From positions 1 to 38,400 of the forward strand of contig JANWIZ010000044.1 of NCBI GenBank assembly GCA_025449635.1: a stretch of DNA of 38,400 bases. The letters are read 5' to 3'. Shown piece by piece: positions 14,955 to 22,016 of the stretch (its first letter is position 1; each line of letters opens with the position of its first letter). The stretch is from Patescibacteria group bacterium. GTDB lineage: Bacteria; Patescibacteriota; Microgenomatia; Woykebacterales; RBG-16-39-9b. The notes beneath the pieces are model-generated. The model was given only the letters and a program-made list of their open reading frames with translations, searched no databases and was not told where the DNA came from. A program made the position numbers and the translations under genes.

Positions 14955-15579
14955 TCTTTCTTGGACGACCCCGAGGGCGTTTTACAACTGGAAGTGTGGG
15001 TAAGGGAGTTTTTCTTGGACGACCCCGACCTCTTTTGATATCAACAGGCTCTTTTGGTAAAAAAATAATTTTTCTAACCAAAGAAAGTAGAGAGTCTCTC
15101 AGTGGTCTATTTGACAAAATGGGTGCTTGCTTGATTTCGGGCAATACAGTCTGACCGACAAATACACCACAAAACGGACATTTTGCCCAAGAAATTTCTA
15201 AAGCCCGATGGCAACCTGGGCATTCCTGCTTAACAGCTGTACCACAATTCGTACAAAATAAAAACTCATCACGTAAAATTTCTGAACATTTGGGACAGGA
15301 GAAAACTTTGGATTGGCTCTCGAGAATTTTCTCTTCCAATTCTCGCAAACCCCTATCCTCAAGAGTTGTTTGTGGTCGAACAATCAAATATAAAATAAAA
15401 CCAAAAACCGAACCGATTCCCACCAATAGAATCGACCCTAAGCGTATTAACCAGCTTTTGCTTCGAGCAAAAACATCAATGGCTGCCCACGCGGTTAAGG
15501 CCAACCACAAAACAACAAGATAACCGAGTAATACGGCACTAACTAATGAGTTACTTAGGAAAGCAATTATTTCAACCAT
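14947..15579 (-). CDS. Membrane protein with zinc ribbons and two AT-hook-like motifs
   Basis: 210 aa. Two membrane helices lie at ~12-32 and ~43-67. A cytoplasmic zinc-ribbon region follows with CPKCSEILRDEFLFCTNCG and CPGCHRALEISWAKCPFCG (four CxxC pairs, two zinc sites). The C-terminus holds two AT-hook cores, KRGRGRPRK and KRPRGRPRK, the second almost at the end. AT-hooks bind the minor groove of AT-rich DNA, so this could tether DNA to the membrane (inference). The two motifs are encoded by an 18-bp direct repeat. A TTGACT-17-TATACA promoter lies 30 nt upstream; this is the first gene of the long minus-strand run. Confidence 0.7.
   Translation of the reverse strand: MVEIIAFLSNSLVSAVLLGYLVVLWLALTAWAAIDVFARSKSWLIRLGSILLVGIGSVFGFILYLIVRPQTTLEDRGLRELEEKILESQSKVFSCPKCSEILRDEFLFCTNCGTAVKQECPGCHRALEISWAKCPFCGVFVGQTVLPEIKQAPILSNRPLRDSLLSLVRKIIFLPKEPVDIKRGRGRPRKTPLPTLPVVKRPRGRPRKNV
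14957..15028. repeat. 18-bp direct repeat encoding the two GRPRK motifs
   Basis: TTTCTTGGACGACCCCGA occurs at 14957-14974 and again at 15011-15028, 54 nt apart and in the same reading frame, inside the zinc-ribbon/AT-hook gene. Identical DNA, not just identical protein, suggests recent duplication of the motif. Confidence 0.8.
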
Positions 15580-15588
15580 TTTTTATTT

Positions 15589-15618
15589 TTGACAGTAAAC
15601 TTGTTAGATGTATATAAT
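15589..15618 (+). promoter_or_regulatory. Consensus sigma-70 promoter for the 148-aa gene
   Basis: TTGACA (15589-15594), 18-nt spacer, TATAAT (15613-15618), both hexamers perfect. The predicted start is near 15625, leaving a ~53-nt leader before the ATG at 15678. Its -10 box overlaps the -10 box of the opposing promoter at 15609-15637. Confidence 0.75.
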
Positions 15619-15637
15619 AGAAGCTAAACCTAGTCAA
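15609..15637 (-). promoter_or_regulatory. Promoter for the nine-gene minus-strand run
   Basis: Minus strand: TTGACT (15637-15632), exactly 17 nt, TATACA (15614-15609). The predicted start is near 15602, about 23 nt before the zinc-ribbon ATG. The -10 boxes of this and the plus-strand promoter share 15613-15614, so both cannot be occupied at once. Confidence 0.65.
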
Positions 15638-15677
15638 GTAGTAAATTTTTAAATAGTACTGACAGGCTTTTTTATAA

Positions 15678-16124
15678 ATGCTTTCTACACCCCACTTACT
15701 AGTCGGAGCAGCAATCGTTAAGGTTATTCCAAACCCAATTATCGGCTTACCGCTTGCCTTTTTAAGCCATTTTGCACTCGACTCTATTCCTCACTGGGAT
15801 GGTTCTCCAAAAGCGCCTTTTTCAAGGAAAATTTTTGGCGGTATTTTTCTTGATTACGCTATTGGGGTCAGTGTTGTATTTGTTCTAACCAATAGTTACG
15901 AAAACCAGTATTTACTCTGGTTAGGAGCTTTTCTTGGAACTCTACCGGACTTTATTCTAGGGAGTTATAAACATTTAGAAAATATCTTTAGTCGTTTTGC
16001 AATTGTGAGAATTCCAAACGAATTTCACTTATCCATTCAAAGAAATTTACCTCTAGTTAATGGTTTGTTGACCTCAGGGTTTATTTCTTTTATTGCTGTA
16101 ATAATCTTACTTTACCGATCTTAA
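15678..16124 (+). CDS. Small membrane protein, YdjM-like metal-dependent hydrolase fold
   Basis: 148 aa. Three to four hydrophobic helices carry His/Asp residues at the start (STPHLLVGAAIVK) and at LSHFALDSIPHWDG, the pattern seen in membrane-bound YdjM/DUF457-like predicted metal-dependent hydrolases. This is a resemblance, not a firm assignment; no substrate is known. It has a perfect promoter with a ~53-nt leader but only a weak GACAGG ribosome-binding site. The last 4 nt overlap the convergent efp gene. Confidence 0.55.
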   Translation: MLSTPHLLVGAAIVKVIPNPIIGLPLAFLSHFALDSIPHWDGSPKAPFSRKIFGGIFLDYAIGVSVVFVLTNSYENQYLLWLGAFLGTLPDFILGSYKHLENIFSRFAIVRIPNEFHLSIQRNLPLVNGLLTSGFISFIAVIILLYRS

Positions 16125-16684
16125 TTTTTAACTCTTTCGATATACTCCCCTGACCTTGTATCGATTTTTACAGTGTCACCCTCGTTGATGAACAAAGGAA
16201 CCTTTACTTCTGAACCGTTTTCAAGCTTTACCGCTTTATAGACATTTGAAACAGTGTCTCCGCGAACCCCAGGAGGACTTTCAATTACTTTTAAATCAGC
16301 TGTTCTTGGTAGATCAACTTTCAATACCTCAGTTCCAAAAACCAAAAGAGAGTATTCCTGACCCTCCCTTAAATATTTTTCTGATCCTGAAAGAATTCTG
16401 ATAGGGATACTAAACTGTTCAAAGGTTTCTGGATCCATAAAACTTGCGCTTGAGTCATCAAAATACAAAAACTGACCATTTTTTTTGTCCAAATCTGCAT
16501 CATCAACTTTTGCACCAGAGGTAAAAGTTTTTTCGGTTAAGGCTCCTGTTCGCAGATTTCTAGTTTTGAGACGGATTGTCGCGGTTCCCCGACCCATTTT
16601 GGTATGAGAATATTCAAGCACTTCAAACAAATTGCCAGTTTCCTGAAAGGTTGCACCTGAGCGCAAATCATTAACGTTGATCAT
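16121..16684 (-). CDS. efp: Elongation factor P
   Basis: 187 aa, full length, three beta-barrel domains. Family markers: the N-terminal INVNDLRSGATFQETG, the domain II/III region LPRTADLKVIESPPGVRGDTVSN and the C-terminal EGDTVKIDTRSGEYIERV. EF-P enters stalled ribosomes between the P and E sites to help form Pro-Pro bonds. The loop tip that carries the modified Lys34 in E. coli reads KMGRGTA, with Arg32 at the tip, so EpmA-type lysylation is not expected. No EpmA, EpmB or EarP gene is in this window. The promoter is unclear. Confidence 0.95.
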   Translation of the reverse strand: MINVNDLRSGATFQETGNLFEVLEYSHTKMGRGTATIRLKTRNLRTGALTEKTFTSGAKVDDADLDKKNGQFLYFDDSSASFMDPETFEQFSIPIRILSGSEKYLREGQEYSLLVFGTEVLKVDLPRTADLKVIESPPGVRGDTVSNVYKAVKLENGSEVKVPLFINEGDTVKIDTRSGEYIERVKN

Positions 16685-16725
16685 GTTCTATTAGTCTATC
16701 ACTGCCTGTCTAGATTGATTGGTTG

Positions 16726-16755
16726 TTGGTTGTTATCTTTAAAATGTAATAGAAT
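16726..16755 (+). promoter_or_regulatory. Probable promoter of the orphan 161-aa gene
   Basis: TTGGTT (16726-16731), 18 nt, TAGAAT (16750-16755). The predicted start is close to the AAAGGAGG ribosome-binding site at 16764-16771. Moderate match only. Confidence 0.4.
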
Positions 16756-16777
16756 AAAATTGGAAAGGAGGAGATTC

Positions 16778-17263
16778 GTGAAATCACCGAGTGATAGCAC
16801 TATTATCACTCATGAGAAAAGCTGCCTACTAGAACTCTCACGCTATCTTCGAATTCGAAGAAAGTTTTGGGATCGATTCGGTAGCAACGGCTATTACCTA
16901 ATGGATTTCCTGATAGTACAGTCTGTTAGAGACTGTAAGAGAGCCGGGCTCATTAAACAGGCTAGAGAAATTCTCTCAAAGGCTGAGTTTGATAACGCCC
17001 AGCTACCTAAATTCAAAGAGCTGGAAACATCTGAGCTCGCAGAATTACTTCTTTCCAGATTAAAAAGAATCACACGTCTTCTGGAAAAAGGTAAACATTA
17101 CAAAAAAGCACAAAAACGACAAAAGAACCTGGAGAGGGCGCTAAAATCAACATACTCTGACCTCATAGATCTGGGTTTGGAGTTGTTAGCAATAAAAATT
17201 CTGTCAAACGCAGGTTTGGATGAGAACCAAAAAACAAGTAATCCAACACTAGCCCACCAATAA
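16778..17263 (+). CDS. Orphan 161-aa helical, Lys/Arg-rich protein, unknown function
   Basis: 161 aa from GTG at 16778. I reject the ORF-track start at 16715 because AAAGGAGG lies 6 nt before this GTG, and the upstream residues overlap the promoter. The protein is predicted almost all helical and strongly basic (LSRYLRIRRKFWDRFG, LLSRLKRITRLLEKGKHYKKAQKRQKNL), with no membrane helix, signal peptide or cysteine pattern. I do not recognise a family. It stands alone between its own promoter and an intrinsic terminator, unlike the operon-packed, Shine-Dalgarno-poor genes around it. RNA or DNA binding is possible from charge alone. Confidence 0.65.
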   Translation: MKSPSDSTIITHEKSCLLELSRYLRIRRKFWDRFGSNGYYLMDFLIVQSVRDCKRAGLIKQAREILSKAEFDNAQLPKFKELETSELAELLLSRLKRITRLLEKGKHYKKAQKRQKNLERALKSTYSDLIDLGLELLAIKILSNAGLDENQKTSNPTLAHQ

Positions 17264-17264
17264 A

Positions 17265-17309
17265 GACTTTTGGAGCAGACCTAATATCCGCCAGAGGTCT
17301 TTTTTCTTT
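17265..17309 (+). terminator. Rho-independent terminator after the 161-aa gene
   Basis: GACTTTTGG (17265-17273) pairs with CCAGAGGTC (17291-17299) over 9 bp, followed by TTTTTTCTTT. An inner alternative is AGACCT/AGGTCT. The U-tract runs into the -35 box of the tRNA promoter (17308-17313), so terminator and promoter are fused end to end. Confidence 0.75.
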
Positions 17310-17336
17310 GCAAAATTTAATTAAAAATTGTATAAT
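17308..17336 (+). promoter_or_regulatory. Promoter of the tRNA-Leu gene
   Basis: TTGCAA (17308-17313), exactly 17 nt, perfect TATAAT (17331-17336). The predicted start is near 17343, about 11 nt before the mature tRNA 5' end. Confidence 0.75.
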
Positions 17337-17353
17337 CCAAACCTAATAAATAA

Positions 17354-17440
17354 GCCGGGGTGGCGGAACTGGCAGACGCGCGGGACTCAAAATCCCGTGA
17401 TCGCAAGATCGTGGGAGTTCGACCCTCCCCCTCGGCACCA
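17354..17440 (+). tRNA. tRNA-Leu(CAA)
   Basis: 87 nt, class II. Acceptor stem GCCGGGG/CCTCGGC pairs over 7 bp with one G-U. Anticodon stem CGGGA/TCCCG encloses CTCAAAA with anticodon CAA (reads UUG). A long variable arm (GATCGCAAGATC) and T arm GGGAG-TTCGACC-CTCCC follow. The CCA end is encoded in the gene. No intron or insertion is seen. Confidence 0.96.
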
Positions 17441-17463
17441 TAAAATTACAAATGGAAATTTAA

Positions 17464-18816
17464 TTAAGCGCGGGCTTTTTCGATCGGGAAAAATCTTCTT
17501 CTCTCCCCTTTAAATTTCAAATCAATATCTCCTAGAGGACCGCTACGATGCTTAGCGATTGAAAGCTTGACGTTTTCAAAATCTTCACTATCTTCTCGAT
17601 AAAGAAACATAACGACATCGGCGTCTTGCTCGATCCCCCCAGATTCCCGCAAGTCAGAAAGCTGGGGTATCTTTGCTTGACGACTCTCCACGGCTCGAGA
17701 AAGCTGCGAGCAAGCTAGAACTGGGATTTTTAGCTCTCGTGCCAAATTTTTCAAGGCCTGTGAAATCTCCGATACTTCTTGGACTCTATTTTCGAGATTT
17801 CTCCCGTGAATTAGTTGGAGGTAATCAACGATCAAAAGCTTTAAACCCATTTCCATTTGCAATCGACGGGCTTTGGTACGCATTTCCATGATCGAAATTC
17901 CTGGGGTGTCATCAATATAAATCGGTGCTTCGGCAAGTTCACCCATAGCCTCTGACAAGCTTTCAAAGTCATCCTCCTTGAGATTGCCGGTTGTGATCTT
18001 CCAAGCATCGACTTCAGACTGACTTGCCAACATCAAGTCCACCAGTTGCTCCTTGCTCATCTCAAGAGAAAAAACCCCAACTGGAATCTTTTCTTTAACC
18101 CCTAAATGTTGGGCTATATTCATACAAAGAGTTGATTTTCCCATGGATGGTCTAGCTGCCAAAATAATAAGTGTCGAATCTTGCAGCCCAGAAAGTTTTT
18201 TGTCGAGTTCATTAAAACCAGTAGACACTCCTCGCAAACCACTTCCCTTTCGGTGCAGTTCATCAAGTCGATCAAAACTCTCTGCCAGTGCATCCTTAAG
18301 GGGAATAAAGTTTTGACGCAAATGATCTTGTGAAATTCCGAAAAGATTTTGTTCAGAAAGATCTAGCAAATCACGTATTTCGACACTTTCTCGAAAAGCT
18401 TCTTCGGTAATTTTGGCTGCTGCACCAATCAAAGCCCTCTTGGTAGCAGCTTCCTTGACAATATTAGAGTAATGTTCAATGTGTGCGCTTGTTGGAACCG
18501 AATTTACTAACGTTGTTAAATAGCTTGATCCACCGGCAATCTCAAGTTTACCTGCTTTTTTAAGAATGTCGGTGACAGTAACCAAATCAGCTGGTTGTCT
18601 CTTTTCGTACAAAACCAGTATCGCCCGAAAAATCTCGGCGTGTTGTTCACGATAAAAATGATCTGGTTTGAGACTTTCAGCAATTTTCACGATTGCATCT
18701 TTATCCAGCAACAAACTTCCGAGAACTGATTGTTCAGCCTCGATATTTTGAGGCGGAAGTTTACCCTCAATTGAGATTTTGGTTTCCAGCTTGGGTGCTG
18801 GTTTCTCTTGTGCCAT
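17464..18816 (-). CDS. dnaB: Replicative DNA helicase DnaB
   Basis: 450 aa, normal size. The N-terminal helical domain begins at PPQNIEAEQSVLGSLLLD, the classic DnaB opening. The RecA-like C-terminal domain has Walker A ARPSMGKST near residue 225, the VFSLEMSKEQLVDLML segment, Walker B LLIVDYLQLI, and the Gln/Arg region LACSQLSRAVESR followed by DLRESGGIEQDADVVMFLYR. The hexamer unwinds DNA at the replication fork. No intein is present. It starts 7 nt after the MBL-fold hydrolase gene, so both are probably one transcript. Confidence 0.97.
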   Translation of the reverse strand: MAQEKPAPKLETKISIEGKLPPQNIEAEQSVLGSLLLDKDAIVKIAESLKPDHFYREQHAEIFRAILVLYEKRQPADLVTVTDILKKAGKLEIAGGSSYLTTLVNSVPTSAHIEHYSNIVKEAATKRALIGAAAKITEEAFRESVEIRDLLDLSEQNLFGISQDHLRQNFIPLKDALAESFDRLDELHRKGSGLRGVSTGFNELDKKLSGLQDSTLIILAARPSMGKSTLCMNIAQHLGVKEKIPVGVFSLEMSKEQLVDLMLASQSEVDAWKITTGNLKEDDFESLSEAMGELAEAPIYIDDTPGISIMEMRTKARRLQMEMGLKLLIVDYLQLIHGRNLENRVQEVSEISQALKNLARELKIPVLACSQLSRAVESRQAKIPQLSDLRESGGIEQDADVVMFLYREDSEDFENVKLSIAKHRSGPLGDIDLKFKGERRRFFPIEKARA

Positions 18817-18823
18817 ATTAAAT

Positions 18824-19465
18824 TTAGGACCTTGTTAAAAGAACGATTTGTGTCTCTTCTGGGAGTTTATCAGCTGCCATACTGAGTTTTGGCAAACTTT
18901 CGACATTTTCCTTACCCATTTCTTTAAGAAATTTTTCTGGACCCTCAAGCTCAGCAATTTTTGTTTCCTCGTTTTTGAAATGCATTGGAATAATTATTTT
19001 TGGTTCAAGTTGTGAAGCAATTTTTGAAGCTTGCGCCCCATCGATAGTAAAATACCCACCAACAGGAATCAAAAGAATATCGACATTACCGATTTCCTCA
19101 ATTTGCTCTGAGGTTAAACTTTCCTGCCCCAAGTCTCCCAGATGTGCGATATTTATCTTGTCGATTTTGATATTGTAAATGGTATTTTTACCACGCTCAC
19201 TACCTTGTTTGGTATCATGGGAAGAAGCTACTCCAACAACCTCAACCCCTTTAACCTCGTACTCACCTGGACCTTTGATAATAAACGGGCTGCCGGCAAC
19301 ATTTGCCTCAGCATTATGGTCAAAATGATCATGGGTAATGGTCACTATATCTGATTCGGTTTTTGGAAATTTGATACCAATGGATTCATCAAATGGATCA
19401 GTAACTACTGTAGCAGTCTTACCTTTGATTTTAAATGAAGCATGTCCGAGAAAAACTATTTCCAT
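18824..19465 (-). CDS. MBL-fold metal-dependent hydrolase (UlaG/YtkL-like)
   Basis: 213 aa. The start MEIVFLGHASFKIKGK and the metal motif THDHFDHNA (HxHxDH) are standard for the UlaG/UPF0173 branch of the metallo-beta-lactamase fold; later ligands are in IAHLGDLGQ and IPMHFKNEE. Such proteins hydrolyse phosphoesters or lactones; the true substrate is unknown. Cytoplasmic, no signal peptide. It has its own TTGCAT-17-TAATAT promoter and leads the dnaB transcript. Confidence 0.85.
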   Translation of the reverse strand: MEIVFLGHASFKIKGKTATVVTDPFDESIGIKFPKTESDIVTITHDHFDHNAEANVAGSPFIIKGPGEYEVKGVEVVGVASSHDTKQGSERGKNTIYNIKIDKINIAHLGDLGQESLTSEQIEEIGNVDILLIPVGGYFTIDGAQASKIASQLEPKIIIPMHFKNEETKIAELEGPEKFLKEMGKENVESLPKLSMAADKLPEETQIVLLTRS

Positions 19466-19495
19466 AAAAGTTAGTTTGAGATTTTAAGTTTCTAG

Positions 19496-19524
19496 ATATT
19501 AACAAGGATTTTAAGCAAATGCAA
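19496..19524 (-). promoter_or_regulatory. Promoter for the MBL hydrolase-dnaB operon
   Basis: Minus strand: TTGCAT (19524-19519), exactly 17 nt, TAATAT (19501-19496), with the TGT of an extended -10. The leader is ~24 nt. Confidence 0.6.
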
Positions 19525-19597
19525 TTGACTAATAGCCCGTAGTTACTAGTCAAAGTTGAAAAAAGACTATCTTAATGCTAGGCTTTTTATTTGACTT

Positions 19598-20026
19598 ATG
19601 GATAATGAAGAAACTACTCGTAAGTTTACCTTACCAAAACTCTTTTTAGGTCTTTTGCTTGGTTTTGCAACTGTCGGAATTTTCATTTTATTAATTACTT
19701 TTTATTTAAATGCTAGATCTACTAACGATTTTTCCATTAAACCCAAAGTTTTTGAACTTTCGATTTCTTCTCCCAAAGAAAATATAGCAGTTAGTCAAAA
19801 GGAAATTCAAGTTACAGGCCGAACGGGAAAAGATTCAGTTGTCACAATATCCTCAGACTCTGAAACAAAAACAATTGAAACCAGAAACTCTCTCTTTTCC
19901 ACAAAGCTTACCTTAAGAGAAGGGCTAAATGTCATTCGTTTCAGCGCGTTTGATATCAAAACTGGTGAATCTCAAGTTACGAACCGCCAAATTCTTTACC
20001 TAGAGAGTGAGCTGATCAATCTATGA
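19598..20026 (+). CDS. Membrane-anchored Ig-like domain protein
   Basis: 142 aa. A short cytoplasmic N-terminus leads into one membrane helix at ~16-38 (FLGLLLGFATVGIFILLITFYL). Residues ~50-135 form a beta-sandwich resembling bacterial Ig-like domains (FELSISSPKENIAVSQ, VTGRTGKDSVVTISS, LREGLNVIRFSAFD). The bulk is therefore outside the membrane. It overlaps the next gene as ATGA, so the two are translationally coupled and probably work at the cell surface together. No enzyme motif. Confidence 0.65.
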   Translation: MDNEETTRKFTLPKLFLGLLLGFATVGIFILLITFYLNARSTNDFSIKPKVFELSISSPKENIAVSQKEIQVTGRTGKDSVVTISSDSETKTIETRNSLFSTKLTLREGLNVIRFSAFDIKTGESQVTNRQILYLESELINL

Positions 20027-20718
20027 AAAAATTTTTGAAATCATTTTTAATTATCTTGTTTTTAGCAGTTTTGTCTACAGAATTTGTCTTTGCACAAGAT
20101 GATACTGAAATCAGACTTCAACAGATCGAAACCAAAATGGCTACCAAAAGTACCAAAACCACTACAGTGAGCAGTAAGGTGGCTAACCAGAAAGCTATTA
20201 CTTTCATTGAAGGCTCGGTATTAACAATCTCAGCAAATGTATTAACAATTTCTTCAAAAAAAGATTTGAAAACTATCTACACTAGTGACAGTACTAAGTT
20301 TATTAATATTGATTCAGGTGGAAAAAAACTGGTTGGTTTTGGCGATATCAAAGTCAATGACACTATTTTGGTAGTCGGGGTGCCTCCAGCTTCTTCAACA
20401 GGATCAGCAAAGTTAATAATTCGTGATTCTAACAAAGTAGTAAAAAACTTCTCAATTCTCGGCAAAATAGCCACGCTTAAAGAAAATACTCTGACACTAG
20501 GTCACTTCTCAAGATCCGATTTGCCAAATTTCACTATAAATCTAACAACAGATAATATAATTTCTTCAAGCAAAAACAAGACTCTCGATCGAAGTACTCT
20601 TATCACAGGTCAATTCGCAATCATTACAGGAATTATTGACGATAAAGGAAGTTTTTCAAGCAAGCAGATATTTCTACCGAACTACAAAACAAAAACCGCT
20701 ACCATTTCTGGCCAATAA
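20023..20718 (+). CDS. Secreted DUF5666-like beta-rich protein
   Basis: 231 aa. Clear signal peptide (MKKFLKSFLIILFLAVLS...) with probable cleavage at VFA|QD near residue 25; no lipobox. The mature part contains repeated short beta segments (TFIEGSVLTISANVLTISS; FGDIKVNDTILVVGVP; LGKIATLKENTLTLGHFS; ITGIIDDKGSFSSKQIF), the layout of DUF5666-type OB-like repeats. Function unknown. Coupled to the upstream Ig-like protein through ATGA. Confidence 0.6.
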   Translation: MKKFLKSFLIILFLAVLSTEFVFAQDDTEIRLQQIETKMATKSTKTTTVSSKVANQKAITFIEGSVLTISANVLTISSKKDLKTIYTSDSTKFINIDSGGKKLVGFGDIKVNDTILVVGVPPASSTGSAKLIIRDSNKVVKNFSILGKIATLKENTLTLGHFSRSDLPNFTINLTTDNIISSSKNKTLDRSTLITGQFAIITGIIDDKGSFSSKQIFLPNYKTKTATISGQ

Positions 20719-20762
20719 CTCATCTTGTAAAACTTCTTAAGTCACTATCTTTTAAACTTGTC

Positions 20763-20771
20763 TGTTATAAT
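20763..20771 (+). promoter_or_regulatory. Extended -10 promoter of hisS, leaderless spacing
   Basis: TGT-TATAAT: TATAAT at 20766-20771, with only 7 nt (TTGTGAGC minus the first base) before the ATG at 20779. Transcription would start at or 1 nt from the start codon. No good -35 (CACTAT), as usual for extended -10 promoters. Confidence 0.6.
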
Positions 20772-20778
20772 TGTGAGC

Positions 20779-22002
20779 ATGGGAAAGGTTGCCGTCAACA
20801 CACCCAAAGGTTTCCGTGACTTTTTGGGAGAAGATGCAAGGCTTCGTCAGAATTTAATAGGTAAATTTGTTACTTCATTTGAACGGTTTGGCTTTGAACC
20901 GTTGCTTACCCCTGCTCTGGAATACGCTGAAATTCTCAAAGGCAAATATGGTGAGGAAGAAAAGTTGATTTATGAGTTTGAAGATCGCGGGGGTCGCCAA
21001 GTTGCCTTACGTTACGATCAAACTGTTCCACTCGCTCGAATAGTTGCCCAGTATCCAAACCTTACCAAACCGTACAAACGCTACCAAATTCAGCCTGTCT
21101 GGAGAGCCGAAAACCCTCAGAAAGGACGTTATCGTGAGTTCCTTCAGGTTGATATTGATACCGCTGGTTCAGATTCTCTTCTAGCTGACAGCGAGATCAT
21201 TGCTTGTATCATTTCCACTCTTGAGGAAATTGGCTTTTCTAGCTTTACTGTGAAAATTAACGATCGGGAGATTTTTTCAGGTATACCAAATAGCGCTATT
21301 TCCGCAATAGATAAGCTAGACAAAATCGGCGAAGAAGGGGTTATCGCTTTGCTAAAAAACCAGAGTTTTAGCGAGTTTCAGGCAAAAGACCTGCTCAAGA
21401 AAGTCACTGAAAGTGTCCCGACTGAACGGGTTAACAATTTATTTGAAATCTTAACCAATATGGGAGTTAGTAATTCCCGTTACGCTTTTGATCCCTCACT
21501 CGCCCGAGGTTTGGACTACTATACTGGTTTGATTTTTGAGGTTGAGATCGAAGGTTACACTAGCGGTAGTGTCGGTGGCGGTGGACGCTACGACCGTTTG
21601 GTTGGTACTTTTTCAGAATCAAATGTGCCAGCAGTTGGCTTTTCATTTGGTTTTGACCGAATTATTGAAGCGTTAAAAGAGCAAAATTCTAATTCTTTAG
21701 CAGTAAACGGATCTCAAGTACTTGTAACTATTTTTAATGAAGATTTACTTAAGACCTCTCTAGAGACGGTTAGCTTTCTCCGTAACAACGGTCTAAACAC
21801 AGAACTATATCTCGATCCTAAAGCTAAACTAGATAAACAACTAAAATACGCGGATAATAAAAAAATCCCGTTCGTTTTGATCATTGGTCCAAACGAAAAA
21901 GAAAAAGAATTGGTTAATATCAAAGATTTGAAAAATGCCAAGCAAGAACAAATCAAACTTAAAGATGTTATTTCTTTCATTGACGCTAAAAGCTCACTTT
22001 AA
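20779..22002 (+). CDS. hisS: Histidyl-tRNA synthetase
   Basis: 407 aa from ATG 20779; the ORF-track TTG at 20758 lies upstream of the -10 box and is rejected. Class II motifs are present: motif 1 region TPKGFRDFLGEDARLRQ, motif 2 WRAENPQKGRYREFLQVDID, the histidine-binding RGLDYYTGLIFEVEI, and motif 3 GGGRYDRLVGTF...GFSFGFDRI. The C-terminal ~85 residues are the anticodon-binding domain. It charges tRNA-His in the cytoplasm. It lies 60 nt after the DUF5666-like gene with its own extended -10 promoter. Confidence 0.97.
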   Translation: MGKVAVNTPKGFRDFLGEDARLRQNLIGKFVTSFERFGFEPLLTPALEYAEILKGKYGEEEKLIYEFEDRGGRQVALRYDQTVPLARIVAQYPNLTKPYKRYQIQPVWRAENPQKGRYREFLQVDIDTAGSDSLLADSEIIACIISTLEEIGFSSFTVKINDREIFSGIPNSAISAIDKLDKIGEEGVIALLKNQSFSEFQAKDLLKKVTESVPTERVNNLFEILTNMGVSNSRYAFDPSLARGLDYYTGLIFEVEIEGYTSGSVGGGGRYDRLVGTFSESNVPAVGFSFGFDRIIEALKEQNSNSLAVNGSQVLVTIFNEDLLKTSLETVSFLRNNGLNTELYLDPKAKLDKQLKYADNKKIPFVLIIGPNEKEKELVNIKDLKNAKQEQIKLKDVISFIDAKSSL

Positions 22003-22003
22003 G

Positions 22004-22009
22004 TATAAT
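22004..22009 (+). promoter_or_regulatory. -10 box of the 582-aa gene, leaderless spacing
   Basis: TATAAT at 22004-22009, two bases after the hisS stop and 7 nt before the ATG at 22017. The spacing would place the transcript start on the start codon. No Shine-Dalgarno can fit. Confidence 0.55.
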
Positions 22010-22016
22010 GTTCTAA

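Noticed and set aside
16715-16777. ORF-track N-terminal extension of the 161-aa protein
   Set aside because: It covers the promoter and the AAAGGAGG site; GTG at 16778 has correct Shine-Dalgarno spacing.
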